DNA from: Collimonas antrihumi
GTDB lineage: Bacteria; Pseudomonadota; Gammaproteobacteria; Burkholderiales; Burkholderiaceae_D
DNA length: 64,000 nt
Direction: 5' to 3'
Assembly (NCBI RefSeq): GCF_018304965.1
Contig: NZ_JAGQED010000015.1
Location: 42,443 to 106,442 of the forward strand
The position numbers were made by a program, and so were the translations under genes. Each line of letters starts with the position of its first letter. Within the stretch, counting starts at the first letter, position 1. The notes beneath the pieces are model-generated. The model was given only the letters and a program-made list of their open reading frames with translations, searched no databases and was not told where the DNA came from. Shown here one piece after another: positions 7,115 to 18,078 of the stretch.

Positions 7115-7537
7115 TTAGAACGGTTTGACTACCACCAGGATGACAATGGCCAGCAGCAGCAGGACCGGTACTTCATTGAACCACCGGAACCAGGTATGGC
7201 TGCGGGTATTCACCCCGTTTTCAAATTTTTTCAGCAAGCTGCCGCAGGCATGGTGATAGCCGATCACAAGAATCACCAAGAATAGTTTGGCATGCAGCCA
7301 GCCATTGCCCGGACCTTTGCCTATGCCGTAACCCAGCCACAGCCAGGCGCCGAATACAATCGCCGGCAGCGACAGGATCGACATGAAGCGATACAGCTTG
7401 CGCGCCATCAACAGCAATCTTTGGGTTGCCGCGGTATCTGTTTCTTGCGCCAGGTTGACCAGAATTCTTGGCAGATAAAACAGGCCGGCAAACCATGAGG
7501 CGATGAAGACAATATGCAGCGACTTGATCCAAAGCAT
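7115..7537 (-). CDS. hemJ: HemJ-like protoporphyrinogen IX oxidase (UPF0093; often labelled CopD family)
   Basis: A 140-residue membrane protein with four predicted helices (about 5-25, 52-72, 82-100 and 122-138). The features match HemJ: MLWIKSLHIVFIASWFAGLFYLPR with His8, the RKLYRFM block about residue 46, and W80-L-H-A-K84. His and Lys at these places are the conserved residues needed by HemJ enzymes. HemJ converts protoporphyrinogen IX to protoporphyrin IX, the substrate of ferrochelatase, which is encoded at 22.7 kb. Generic pipelines tend to call this family CopD. It probably forms a two-gene unit with the isomerase gene downstream. Confidence 0.75.
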   Translation of the reverse strand: MLWIKSLHIVFIASWFAGLFYLPRILVNLAQETDTAATQRLLLMARKLYRFMSILSLPAIVFGAWLWLGYGIGKGPGNGWLHAKLFLVILVIGYHHACGSLLKKFENGVNTRSHTWFRWFNEVPVLLLLAIVILVVVKPF

Positions 7538-7555
7538 GGGGGATTTCCTTTTTTT

Positions 7556-7582
7556 GATTGTTGCGATTGTTGCGACTATTGC
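7556..7582. repeat. Three tandem 9-bp units upstream of the hemJ-like gene
   Basis: GATTGTTGC, GATTGTTGC and GACTATTGC are contiguous, ending 18 bases before the start codon of the minus-strand gene at 7537. The position close to the ribosome-binding region resembles that of the arrays upstream of exbB and dgk. Confidence 0.65.
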
Positions 7583-7663
7583 GGGAAGGATGAGTTCGGT
7601 TGCATATAAGACAATGGTGCCGGCAAATCGGTTCTACGGATATTGGGCGATAGCGTAATCGAG

Positions 7664-7706
7664 CCAGAGTTTTTCGCTGTGAGAAAATACAGCGAAATCG
7701 CTCTGG
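7664..7706. repeat. Nested inverted repeat, CCAGAG...CTCTGG family
   Basis: Outer arms CCAGAG (7664-7669) and CTCTGG (7701-7706) enclose inner arms TTTCGCTGT (7672-7680) and ACAGCGAAA (7689-7697) with an 8-base loop. The layout (GGGG-x-CAGAG, spacer, inner stem, loop) closely parallels 63724-63779. It sits between proA (stop 7779) and the hemJ-like gene and may terminate proA transcription or be a mobile repeat. Confidence 0.65.
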
Positions 7707-7778
7707 CCCCGATGCAAAGAGTGAATCAATACAGCAGTAGCAGCACATTTTGGCATGCTACATGGTACGTGTTGCGCG

Positions 7779-9044
7779 TTACTCGCGTACTTCGCCGTGC
7801 CCGAACACCACATATTTCAGCGAGGTCAGGCCTTCCAGGCCGACCGGTCCGCGCGCATGCAATTTGTCGTTGGAGATGCCGATCTCAGCGCCCAGGCCGA
7901 ATTCGAAACCGTCCGCAAAGCGGGTCGAGGCATTGATCATCACAGAGGCCGAATCGACTTCGCGCAAGAAGCGCATCGCCCGCGAATGGTTTTCGGTGAC
8001 GATGCTGTCGGTATGCTGTGAAGAGTATGTGTTGATATGGGCGATCGCCTCATCCACATCGGCCACGATCTTGACGGACAGGATCGCCGCCAGATATTCG
8101 GTGCGCCAATCTTCTTCGGTAGCGGCGGCCAGGTGAGGATAGCCGGCCAGGATGGCGCGCGCTTCATCGTCGGCGCGCAGTTCGACTTCTTTACCCTGAT
8201 ACAGCTTGGCTAGCTGCGGCAGTACGTGTGGTGCAATCGCCCGCGCCACCAGCAAGGTTTCCATTGTGTTGCAAGTGCCATAACGATGGCATTTGGCATT
8301 GAAGGCAATCCTCACGGCTTTGTCGAGATCGACCTGGTCATCTATATAGACGTGGCAGATGCCGTCGAGATGCTTGATCATCGGCACCGTGGCTTCCTTG
8401 ATCAGGCGCTCGATCAGGCCTTTGCCGCCGCGCGGCACGATGACGTCGACGTATTGCGGCATCGTGATCAGCGCGCCAACCGCAGCACGGTCGGTGGTGT
8501 CGACCACTTGCACCGCATCTTGCGGCAGGCCGGCGCCCGCCAAGCCTTCTTGCACCAGCCTGGCCAGCGCCTGGTTGCAATGATGGGCTTCGGAGCCGCC
8601 GCGCAAGATGGTGGCGTTACCGCTCTTGATGCACAGGCCGGCAGCGTCTACGGTGACATTCGGACGTGCTTCGTAAATGATGCCGATGACACCCAGCGGA
8701 ACCCGCATCTGGCCCACCTGGATGCCGGTGGGACGGTATTTCATGTTCGAGATTTCGCCGATCGGATCGGGCAGGGCGACAATTTGCTCGAGCCCCGCGA
8801 TCATGGTGGCGATGGCTTGCTCCGATAGCGTCAGGCGATCCAGCATCGCCGGCGCCAGGCCGTTGGCGCGTGCCGTTTCCAGATCGATCTGGTTAGCCGC
8901 GCGCAACAGGCCGGCATCGCGCCGGATGGCGGCGGCAATCAGGCTCAGTGCGCGGTTCTTGACGGCGCTGTCGGCACGCGCCATGGCGCGCGATGCGGCG
9001 CGTGCACGTTGTCCGACTTCGGTCATGTAGTGTTGGATGTTCAT
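7779..9044 (-). CDS. proA: Gamma-glutamyl phosphate reductase (glutamate-5-semialdehyde dehydrogenase)
   Basis: A 421-residue cytoplasmic enzyme that reduces gamma-glutamyl phosphate to glutamate semialdehyde with NADPH, the second step of proline synthesis. It belongs to the aldehyde dehydrogenase superfamily. The catalytic Cys lies in [12 protein letters not shown], and [15 protein letters not shown] and [22 protein letters not shown] are family signatures. I chose ATG 9044; a TTG at 9056 in frame is less likely. The gene follows holA by 15 bases in the leuS-lptE-holA-proA run. No proB is in the window. Confidence 0.96.
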   Translation of the reverse strand: MNIQHYMTEVGQRARAASRAMARADSAVKNRALSLIAAAIRRDAGLLRAANQIDLETARANGLAPAMLDRLTLSEQAIATMIAGLEQIVALPDPIGEISNMKYRPTGIQVGQMRVPLGVIGIIYEARPNVTVDAAGLCIKSGNATILRGGSEAHHCNQALARLVQEGLAGAGLPQDAVQVVDTTDRAAVGALITMPQYVDVIVPRGGKGLIERLIKEATVPMIKHLDGICHVYIDDQVDLDKAVRIAFNAKCHRYGTCNTMETLLVARAIAPHVLPQLAKLYQGKEVELRADDEARAILAGYPHLAAATEEDWRTEYLAAILSVKIVADVDEAIAHINTYSSQHTDSIVTENHSRAMRFLREVDSASVMINASTRFADGFEFGLGAEIGISNDKLHARGPVGLEGLTSLKYVVFGHGEVRE

Positions 9045-9059
9045 ATGTTCTGTCAACTA

Positions 9060-10076
9060 TCAAATATGTGCGACTTTTAAACCCAGTTGCAGCAAAGCGT
9101 CCCAGGCATCGCCGGAGAAGGCTTTGGCACGCAAGCCTTTGACCATCTTGTCGATTTGCGCCGCATCTTTCAATGCCGCTTCCAGCGTCGCCAGGCTCAG
9201 GCGCCGCAGTGCCGGCTCCATCAGTTTTTCGCGCGGTCCCCAGATGCGGTATTCCTTCAGCAGCGCGGCTATCGGGCGCCCCTGGCTGGCTGCCGATTTC
9301 AATTTCAACAAGGTGCGGATTTCTTCGGAGACCGCCCATAGCACCAGCGGCAGGGCTTCGCCTTCACCTTTCAAACCGCCCATCATACGCACCAGGCGCG
9401 CCGTATCGCCAACCAGCATCGCTTCATTGAGCTTGAAGACATCATAGCGCGCGACGTTGAGGACTGCATCGTGGCACTGCTCGAAACTCAGTTTGCCGGG
9501 AGGATGCAACAAAGCCAGTTTCTGGATTTCCTGATGCGCCGCCAGCAGATTGCCTTCGACCCGATCGGCGATGAAATCCAGCGATTGCCGGTCTGCGCTT
9601 TGTTGCTGGGCCGCCAGGCGAACCCCGATCCAGTTGGGCAAATGCGCCCGCTCCACCAGCGGAATATCGATATATACCGCACTCTGCTGCAGCGTGGCGA
9701 CCCAGGCGGCTTTTTGCGTCGCCCAGTCCAGCTTGGGTAAGCTGATAATGGTGACGTTATCGGGGTTCAGCGTTGCAGTATAGTTTTGCAAAGCCTGGCC
9801 GCCATCCTTGCCCGGTTTACCGGTCGGAATGCGCAACTCGATCAGTTTTTTATCGCCGAACAGCGATTGCGACTGATTGGCAGCCAGCAACTCTCCCCAT
9901 TTGAAGCTACGGTCGACCACCAGCACATCGCGCTCGCTGCAACCGTTGCTGCGCGCGCTTTTGCGTATCTTGTCGGATGCCTCCAGCGCCAGCAGATGCT
10001 CGTCGCTGGTGATCACGTACAAGGGCGCCAGGGTTTTCGCCAGATGGCCGTCGAGCGCGTCAAACCGCAATTGCAT
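9060..10076 (-). CDS. holA: DNA polymerase III delta subunit
   Basis: A 338-residue clamp-loader subunit. It has an N-terminal AAA+-like fold without a functional Walker A motif (PLYVITSDEHLLALEASDKIR, about 17-37), a central lid region, and a C-terminal helical domain (about 210-338) that joins the clamp-loader collar. The delta subunit opens the beta clamp ring. Its place directly downstream of lptE (18 bases) is conserved across proteobacteria and supports the call. Length is normal. Confidence 0.93.
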   Translation of the reverse strand: MQLRFDALDGHLAKTLAPLYVITSDEHLLALEASDKIRKSARSNGCSERDVLVVDRSFKWGELLAANQSQSLFGDKKLIELRIPTGKPGKDGGQALQNYTATLNPDNVTIISLPKLDWATQKAAWVATLQQSAVYIDIPLVERAHLPNWIGVRLAAQQQSADRQSLDFIADRVEGNLLAAHQEIQKLALLHPPGKLSFEQCHDAVLNVARYDVFKLNEAMLVGDTARLVRMMGGLKGEGEALPLVLWAVSEEIRTLLKLKSAASQGRPIAALLKEYRIWGPREKLMEPALRRLSLATLEAALKDAAQIDKMVKGLRAKAFSGDAWDALLQLGLKVAHI

Positions 10077-10094
10077 TTTTAGCCTTTAACCCCG

Positions 10095-10703
10095 TTATTT
10101 GACAGGAGCGGTAGCCGGAGCGGTAGCCGGTATTTCCGCAGCCGGCTCGGTTGACTGAGCCGGCTGGGTTGGCCGCGCTGTCTTGAGCGCTGCCAGGCGG
10201 CGCAGAACCTGTTGCACCATGTCGCTTCGCATGTCGCGGTACAGCAGCACTTCTTCCGCGCCCTTGGACAGTTCTTGCGACGAGTTATAGCTGATGTCGC
10301 GCTTCAATGTGATCAGCGTCGCCGGCAGCAATTCCTTCTTTTCTCCGTCAGTCACGCGGAAAGTCAGCCTGTAATACAGCATGTACTCGCTCGCACGGCC
10401 GGAACTGTTGGTGGTCAGGATGACTTTTTCCTGGGTTTCGCCAAGTACTTCCAGTATCGCGTCGGCGCCCTCGGCAGTTTTCAGCACTTGCGTATTGCCG
10501 CTGGCCAGAATATTGCGTTTCAACTCGATTCCCAACGGCGAGGCAGGGGCAAACGTCATGTACAGGGATTTGAATGGCAAGTTGGCCGAACTGCGCAAAT
10601 GAAACCCGCAGGCACACAGCATCGCCGTCATGATCAGTATCAACGGCCAGCGCAGCCATGTGCCGGAATCCGCAGGCATTCTGAGAGGCATTCTATTCAA
10701 CAT
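10095..10703 (-). CDS. lptE: LPS assembly lipoprotein LptE
   Basis: A 202-residue outer-membrane lipoprotein that plugs the LptD barrel. The signal peptide (LILIMTAMLCAC) has a lipobox with the modified Cys followed by GFHLRSSANLPFKSL, the standard LptE/RlpB start. The start at 10703 is chosen because AAGGAA lies 8 bases upstream; the open frame reaches 17 codons further. The last 25 residues are Pro/Ala/Thr-rich with short repeats (ATAPATAP). Cotranscribed with leuS upstream and holA downstream. Confidence 0.9.
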   Translation of the reverse strand: MLNRMPLRMPADSGTWLRWPLILIMTAMLCACGFHLRSSANLPFKSLYMTFAPASPLGIELKRNILASGNTQVLKTAEGADAILEVLGETQEKVILTTNSSGRASEYMLYYRLTFRVTDGEKKELLPATLITLKRDISYNSSQELSKGAEEVLLYRDMRSDMVQQVLRRLAALKTARPTQPAQSTEPAAEIPATAPATAPVK

Positions 10704-10778
10704 TCGGACATTCCTTGTTTCAAGATTGAAGGCCGGACACATGCATCCGGCCATACTTTGGAAGTACTTACTACAACG

Positions 10779-13475
<2,697 letters not shown>

Positions 13476-13564
13476 TCAGGTCGTCAGCAGTGAGTCATAT
13501 GGGACGAATCTGATAGCTTTGGTCGTTGCGAATCGGAATGGGAACTTGCTGAGCCAATACTCTT

Positions 13565-13600
13565 GGCATCCGAACCGGTGATTATACTGGTTCGGATGCC
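13565..13600. terminator. 12-bp inverted repeat between the PAP2-DUF535 gene and leuS
   Basis: GGCATCCGAACC (13565-13576) pairs perfectly with GGTTCGGATGCC (13589-13600) across a 12-base loop. It lies 65-100 bases past the stop of the minus-strand fusion gene and 140 bases upstream of leuS. There is no clear T run, so it may be a Rho-assisted terminator, an mRNA-end hairpin or an operator. Confidence 0.5.
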
Positions 13601-13664
13601 GCTTTAGCGTACGGTGCGCGTGGAGTCAGGCGATACTTGATGCCCGGCCGGAAAAACGGGCTGC

Positions 13665-15206
13665 TCAGGCGTCGTGGAATGTGCGGGAAAAGCCTGTCAG
13701 AGTGGCCTGGATGGCACGTTCTGTCAGATCAATGCGCTTGCGCGCTTCCGACCGCTTATGCGAGGGAATTTCTTGCAGGTTGGTAGTGGCAATGGCGTCG
13801 CACGACAGCTGATATTCACCGTCCGGTCGGCGGATGGCGCCAATTTCTTGCCAAAAATCATCATAATCGGCGAATACCTGGCCTGTGCGGATCTGATGGA
13901 ACATGACGCGATTCTGATTTCCCACCAGGATCAGCTTCTTGCAGCCATAAGCACGGCCGATTTCCCTCACCAGCCGCAGCATCAGGCCTTTCGGCCGCAG
14001 ACCGAACATGTCGCGGGTGGCATTGCGCACCCGTTCCTGGGAATCGCTGCCGCGCGGACCTTGCAGGCAACCTATGCCGATGCAAGGGGTCAGTTCGTTG
14101 CCATGGAAAGTGAAGGCGATCGAGAACAAGCGTTTTTGATCGCTGCACAGGTCGAGCGTCAGTTCACCCTCCCGGTCTAGCCTGTCAATTGCCGACAGCC
14201 GGAGTTCATAGGTAGTCCCCGACTTGCCGCTGAAGCTGCCCAGCAGCAGCGGAGCTTGCGTTGCGTGCAGGACCAGGGGTCCGAGACCTTGCCGGAAAAC
14301 GAAGTCGTAGTGACTGACCAGGATATTCATGCGGTCCTGGCTGCGCAGGCGTAGCGACTGGTAGGGACGGTAGATTTTTTGCAACAACCTGGGCGTGGCT
14401 TGCGCCAGCCTGGCATGCATCGGCGTGGTATTCCAATAGGCCAGCCAGCGTTGCGTCTGTTGGTAATACAGCACCGTGCGGACGCTCAGTTTGAGCTGCT
14501 TGGCGAAATACGACAGGCCGCGCGGCGAATGCTTCAGGCACGTGTGCAGAGTAATCCGCGGCCGGCTGCTGCCGGTGCTGGAGTGGGGCACGGCTGGCCG
14601 CAGGTACAAAAGATGGGATATCTCCGACAGCAATGTCAGGTTTTGCAGGCGGCCGTTGAGAAGTCTGATGGCCTCATGGCTGATCAGTTTGCCGTACCTG
14701 GTGTTCATGGCCAGCATCATCGCCAGAGAGATCAGGCCGGCGCCGAAAAGATCTAGCGGATAGTGCATCCCAAGAAAGATCTTGGCCCAGCTTACGGCAA
14801 CCGACAGTAATACAAGCAATACACCAACCCATTTGATCTTGATGGTTTTTGCCGTCCACAGCGTCAATCCTGTGGCGAGGATGATGGCAATCGTGACGTT
14901 AGGCGAAACACAGTGTGCGCTTTGGGCCTGGTACAGGTAATCGTTCCACGCGGTTGGCGCCAAGGCGCTCCAGAGTAGCGCAATGGCTTTGCTGGCCAAT
15001 ACCGCGGCAGCTGTCGTGACGATGGCTTTGAGAGAAAGGAGACGAGTGGTCCGGCTGCCGCTAATCCATAGGGCGGCAAGACTGGTCGGCACCAGATATA
15101 CCCCCCATTCAGCGATCGCCAGCGCCAGCATGAACGGAATGCCGATAAACCCGGCAGGACCATTGAATGTCGACCACAACAGGTGATTGTAAGAGGACAG
15201 AGTCAT
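13665..15206 (-). CDS. Fusion of a PAP2-like membrane domain with a DUF535 (VirK/YbjX) domain
   Basis: A 513-residue protein. Residues 1-170 form about five membrane helices with a PAP2-phosphatase-like layout. The last motif A-K142-I-F-L-G-M-H148-Y-P-L-D152 keeps the His and Asp of the S-R-x5-H-x3-D signature but has Lys for Arg. The middle motif reads C-V-S-P-N-V-T, with Asn where the P-S-x-H histidine is expected, and no K-x6-R-P motif is evident, so catalysis is doubtful. Residues about 205-513 match DUF535: YRPYQSLRL, LVSHYDFVF, LLGSFSGKSGTTYELRL, IGCLQGPRG, VRNATRDMFGLRPKGLML. VirK/YbjX proteins are linked to envelope stress, antimicrobial-peptide resistance and virulence; their biochemistry is unresolved. 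The gene stands alone. The fusion is the odd point: YbjX proteins usually have only the second half. Confidence 0.75.
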   Translation of the reverse strand: MTLSSYNHLLWSTFNGPAGFIGIPFMLALAIAEWGVYLVPTSLAALWISGSRTTRLLSLKAIVTTAAAVLASKAIALLWSALAPTAWNDYLYQAQSAHCVSPNVTIAIILATGLTLWTAKTIKIKWVGVLLVLLSVAVSWAKIFLGMHYPLDLFGAGLISLAMMLAMNTRYGKLISHEAIRLLNGRLQNLTLLSEISHLLYLRPAVPHSSTGSSRPRITLHTCLKHSPRGLSYFAKQLKLSVRTVLYYQQTQRWLAYWNTTPMHARLAQATPRLLQKIYRPYQSLRLRSQDRMNILVSHYDFVFRQGLGPLVLHATQAPLLLGSFSGKSGTTYELRLSAIDRLDREGELTLDLCSDQKRLFSIAFTFHGNELTPCIGIGCLQGPRGSDSQERVRNATRDMFGLRPKGLMLRLVREIGRAYGCKKLILVGNQNRVMFHQIRTGQVFADYDDFWQEIGAIRRPDGEYQLSCDAIATTNLQEIPSHKRSEARKRIDLTERAIQATLTGFSRTFHDA

Positions 15207-15600
15207 GTGCTTGGGCGATTAAAAGGGGGATTGAAGCAGTGTGAAATCATGATCAAAATACAATCACTAGAGCCGATATTCGTTTGCTTACTTTGCGACA
15301 TATAAAGATACAAATAAAAACAGGATGTTACATGCAAATTTGTGGGGGAATGTTATTTGATGAAATTATTAAATTGCCAAGTGGAAATATATGGTGCCGG
15401 GGCGATGCGCCGGACTGGCGGAGGGAGTCTGCGGGAGGATGGGGCAGATCGGGGGAAGGGACGAACCCGGTAAGGCCAGGCGGCCGCCGGGTTCGGAAAA
15501 TTACTTTGGGGAGAGTAGTGTGTTGAGGGCCGGCCTCTGAATGCTACATGCAGTTTGCCGGTGGTCGCCGATACTCAGATATATTCAGATACTCAGATAT
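15207..15600. other. 394-base spacer without a supported gene; G-quadruplex motif, hairpin and direct repeat
   Basis: The left part (15207-15400) is AT-rich and should hold the promoter of the minus-strand fusion gene. At 15423-15460 the plus strand has five runs of three or more G separated by loops of 7, 5, 6 and 2 bases, a textbook G-quadruplex pattern. A 9-bp stem (CGAACCCGG 15462-15470 with CCGGGTTCG 15487-15495) follows directly. A short reading frame on the plus strand (15284-15526) has no recognisable content, and I do not call it. Confidence 0.6.
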
Positions 15601-15603
15601 TCA
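15570..15603. repeat. Tandem repeat overlapping the dapB stop codon
   Basis: GATACTCAGATATATTCA (15570-15587) is followed directly by GATACTCAGATATTCA (15588-15603). The final TCA of the second unit is the complement of the dapB TGA stop, so the duplication ends exactly on the coding-sequence boundary. Confidence 0.7.
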
Positions 15604-16407
15604 ACGCAGACCCAACACGTCCTGCATGTCGTACAGGCCGCTGCTCTTGTCGCGCAAGAAACGCGCGGCGCGTAGGGCGCCTTGTGCGTAGGTAACGCGG
15701 CTAGAGGATTTGTGCGTGATCTCGACGCGTTCGCCGATGCCGGCAAACAGGACCGTATGGTCGCCGACGATATCGCCGCCGCGGATGGCGGCAAACCCGA
15801 TCGAGGACGGATCGCGTTCCCCGGTGATGCCTTCGCGGGCATACACCGCGACGTCATCCAGCTTGCGCCCGAGTGCATCGGCGACGACCTCACCCATCAT
15901 CAGCGCTGTGCCGGATGGCGCATCGACCTTATGACGATGATGGGCTTCGATGATTTCAATGTCGTAGCCGTGGGAAAAGCTCTTGGCCGCCATTTCCAGC
16001 AATTTCAGCGTGACATTGACGCCAACGCTCATGTTGGAGGCAAATACGATGGCGGTTTTTTTTGCCGCGGCGGCAATCGCCGCCTTGCCGGCTTCATCGA
16101 AACCGGTGGTGCCGATAATCATCTTGATGCCGTGGGCGGCACAGTAGTCCAGATGCTTCAGCGTGCCCTCCGGGCGCGTGAAGTCGATCAGGAAAGCTGC
16201 CTGCGCCAGGCCCTTGGCCAGATCCGATTCAATCAGGACGTTGGCCGGCTGGCCCAGGAATGCGGCGGCGTCGGTTCCCAATTCCGGCGTGTCCGGCATA
16301 TCCAGCGCACCGGCAAGCTGCGCATCGTCGGCGTTTTGAATCGCCTCAACCAGCATGCGCCCCATGCGCCCCGATGCACCTGCAACGGCTATTTTCATCT
16401 GAGTCAT
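15601..16407 (-). CDS. dapB: 4-hydroxy-tetrahydrodipicolinate reductase
   Basis: A 268-residue enzyme of lysine and diaminopimelate synthesis that reduces hydroxy-tetrahydrodipicolinate using NAD(P)H. The nucleotide-binding site is [12 protein letters not shown] at the N-terminus. The active site is [20 protein letters not shown], containing the catalytic His and Lys. Standard length. It follows bamE by 37 bases on the same strand; the bamE-dapB pair facing fur is typical of Burkholderiales. Confidence 0.97.
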   Translation of the reverse strand: MTQMKIAVAGASGRMGRMLVEAIQNADDAQLAGALDMPDTPELGTDAAAFLGQPANVLIESDLAKGLAQAAFLIDFTRPEGTLKHLDYCAAHGIKMIIGTTGFDEAGKAAIAAAAKKTAIVFASNMSVGVNVTLKLLEMAAKSFSHGYDIEIIEAHHRHKVDAPSGTALMMGEVVADALGRKLDDVAVYAREGITGERDPSSIGFAAIRGGDIVGDHTVLFAGIGERVEITHKSSSRVTYAQGALRAARFLRDKSSGLYDMQDVLGLR

Positions 16408-16444
16408 TGTTTATTCGACGATCTGAACGATTGGTTAATTTTGA

Positions 16445-17056
16445 TTACTTATAATTAGTTTTGCCTGGCGCCGGCGCGGCAGGCGCCGACGGTGCCAATT
16501 CGAGGTTCTTGAGGCTCCTCTTGGCTTCTGCTGCGCCGCCTGAGATCTTGTCCAGGTAGTCGTTTTCGGTAGGCAGGTTACCGCCATCGACACGTGCCAG
16601 CACGTTGCCGTTGAAGAAAACGCTGACGCGGCTGGTGGTGACTTCGCCATTGCCTTTTTGCAGGCGGAATACATAATCCCAGCGATCTTCATGGAACAGG
16701 TCGGTCACCAACGGCGTACCAAGTGCAAAACGCACTTGCTCGCGGGTCATGCCTTCTTTGACTTGTGCCAACATTTCTTTCGAAACAAAGTTTCCTTGCT
16801 GGATATCTATCCGATAAGGGGAAAAAATGCCCAGAAAGCGGCGATGCTTGATAGTTTGAACCCCGCTGGTGTCAGTAGCCGCGGTGTCCGCGGCGCCGCC
16901 GGGCTGGGCAGCGGGCTGCGCGGTGGACTGCGAGGTAGACTGCGAGGTAGACTGATCAATCAGCGGATTCTTTGAAGCGCAGCCGGCCAAAGCGGCCATG
17001 AAAACAACTGCAGCGGTCAAAGCGGAGGTACGGACAGGGGAGAGCAACATTCGCAT
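16445..17056 (-). CDS. bamE: Outer membrane protein assembly factor BamE (OmlA/SmpA)
   Basis: A 203-residue lipoprotein. Signal peptide LTAAVVFMAALAGC with a clear L-A-G-C lipobox, then a Ser/Thr/Gln/Ala-rich linker. The SmpA/OmlA domain follows (PYRIDIQQGNFVSKEMLAQVKEGMTREQVRFALGTPLVTDLFHEDRWDYVF in spirit, about 80-130). It is a component of the BAM complex. The linker is encoded by three 12-bp repeats (16919-16954, STSQ/STAQ units), which may vary in number. The C-terminal 50 residues extend past the core. Divergent from fur. Confidence 0.93.
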   Translation of the reverse strand: MRMLLSPVRTSALTAAVVFMAALAGCASKNPLIDQSTSQSTSQSTAQPAAQPGGAADTAATDTSGVQTIKHRRFLGIFSPYRIDIQQGNFVSKEMLAQVKEGMTREQVRFALGTPLVTDLFHEDRWDYVFRLQKGNGEVTTSRVSVFFNGNVLARVDGGNLPTENDYLDKISGGAAEAKRSLKNLELAPSAPAAPAPGKTNYK

Positions 17057-17072
17057 AAGGATCTCAATTGAT

Positions 17073-17102
17073 TGAGCAACTGTGCTAAAACGCTATATGA
17101 TA
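17073..17102 (+). promoter_or_regulatory. Probable fur promoter
   Basis: TTGAGC (17073-17078) and TATATG (17095-17100) are 16 bases apart, giving a transcription start about 20 bases before the fur ATG at 17131. The 74-base spacer also serves the divergent bamE gene. Confidence 0.45.
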
Positions 17103-17130
17103 AAGCAGATCATCCATTTGTGACCAAAAC

Positions 17131-17562
17131 ATGCCGAACAATCCATCCGAACTGAAAGCCAGCGGCCTCAAAGCCACCTTGCCACGCCTGAAAATCCTGG
17201 AAATTTTCCAGAACAGCGAGGTGCGTCACCTGAGCGCTGAAGACGTTTATAAAATTTTGCTGAACGACAATCTCGATGTCGGCCTGGCAACCGTGTATCG
17301 CGTACTGACGCAATTCGAGCAAGCCGGATTGTTGCAGCGCAACCACTTTGAAACCGGCAAGGCCGTGTTTGAACTCAACGAAGGCTCGCATCACGACCAT
17401 CTGGTGTGCCTGGATTGTGGCCTGGTTGAAGAGTTTTACGACGAAGAAATTGAAAAACGTCAAAAAGTCGTTGCCAAGGAACATGGCTTTGAAATCGCCG
17501 ATCATGCGCTGGCTTTGTACGGGCATTGCCGGAATTGCCGCAAGAAAAAAGGGGGACAGTAA
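17131..17562 (+). CDS. fur: Ferric uptake regulator Fur
   Basis: A 143-residue iron-responsive repressor. The N-terminal winged helix (about 1-83) contains [12 protein letters not shown] and the recognition block [17 protein letters not shown]. The C-terminal dimerisation domain has the [11 protein letters not shown] metal-binding motif and a second C-x-x-C (CRNC, about 133-136). It represses iron-uptake genes when iron is plentiful; the hemP operator at 4824 is a likely target. Divergent from bamE, a conserved arrangement. It is followed within 8 bases by a REPIN-like repeat. Confidence 0.97.
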   Translation: MPNNPSELKASGLKATLPRLKILEIFQNSEVRHLSAEDVYKILLNDNLDVGLATVYRVLTQFEQAGLLQRNHFETGKAVFELNEGSHHDHLVCLDCGLVEEFYDEEIEKRQKVVAKEHGFEIADHALALYGHCRNCRKKKGGQ

Positions 17563-17569
17563 TTTAACG

Positions 17570-17688
17570 GTAGGGTGGGCACGCCTTTGTGCCCACGCGT
17601 GAATTTAACTCCACCAATTTCGGGATCACACGGGCCTGCACTCCGGTTATCGCGGTCACGCGTGGGCACAAAGGCGTGCCCACCCTAC
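17570..17688. repeat. REPIN-like doublet between fur and the TfoX-domain gene (copy C)
   Basis: A 119-bp element with GTAGGGTGGGCACGCCTTTG at the left and its exact complement at the right. Each 30-bp arm contains a GTGGGCAC...GTGCCCAC hairpin. It fills the spacer between two convergent genes, and the TAG of its right arm (minus strand) is the stop codon of the TfoX-domain gene. Its right arm continues for over 50 bases nearly identical to the singlet at 30057. Confidence 0.9.
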
Positions 17689-18050
17689 GAGCGTTTGCGA
17701 GGTTTGGGCGCCGGCTTTGCATTAGCCTTGCGCATAGCTGCCGCATAAGCAAGCCGCGCCCATGGCGTCATTGCAGCGGCGGCATCCATGGCGTCTTCAG
17801 GCGCCGACCAGTAACTTATTTCAATCGATCTCCCTCTGCTCTCGATGACGAAAGGCCTGCAACCGGCAGCCGCGAATTGCGGCCGGGTTTCCTCATCAGT
17901 CTTGAGAAACAGGGTGCCATCGGCAACCAGGCCGATCATCACACTATCGTAGTAAATGCCATAGCCGCCAAACATCCTGCGGGCGTTGACAGCGCCAAGC
18001 GGCGCCAGCAGCTCGCGGATATAGTCGATGATCGGATCGTCTCTGGACAT
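17685..18050 (-). CDS. TfoX/Sxy N-terminal domain protein
   Basis: A 121-residue protein with the TfoX N-terminal fold: LLAPLGAVNARRMFGGYGIYYDSVMIGLVADGTLFLK, with the R-R-M-F-G-G-x-G-I-Y motif. It lacks the C-terminal domain of the competence regulator Sxy, so a role in competence is not implied. The last 15 residues are Lys/Arg/Pro/Ala-rich (PAPKPRKRS). The TAG stop is supplied by the terminal bases of the adjacent repeat, so the basic tail may be a recent remodelling of the original C-terminus. It starts 28 bases past the hrcA stop. Confidence 0.85.
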   Translation of the reverse strand: MSRDDPIIDYIRELLAPLGAVNARRMFGGYGIYYDSVMIGLVADGTLFLKTDEETRPQFAAAGCRPFVIESRGRSIEISYWSAPEDAMDAAAAMTPWARLAYAAAMRKANAKPAPKPRKRS

Positions 18051-18078
18051 GCTATCGGCAACTGTATTAGCAACAGCG

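Noticed and set aside
15284..15526. 80-codon plus-strand frame in the dapB spacer
   Set aside because: No ribosome-binding site or family content, and its second half is dictated by the G-rich repeat-like DNA.
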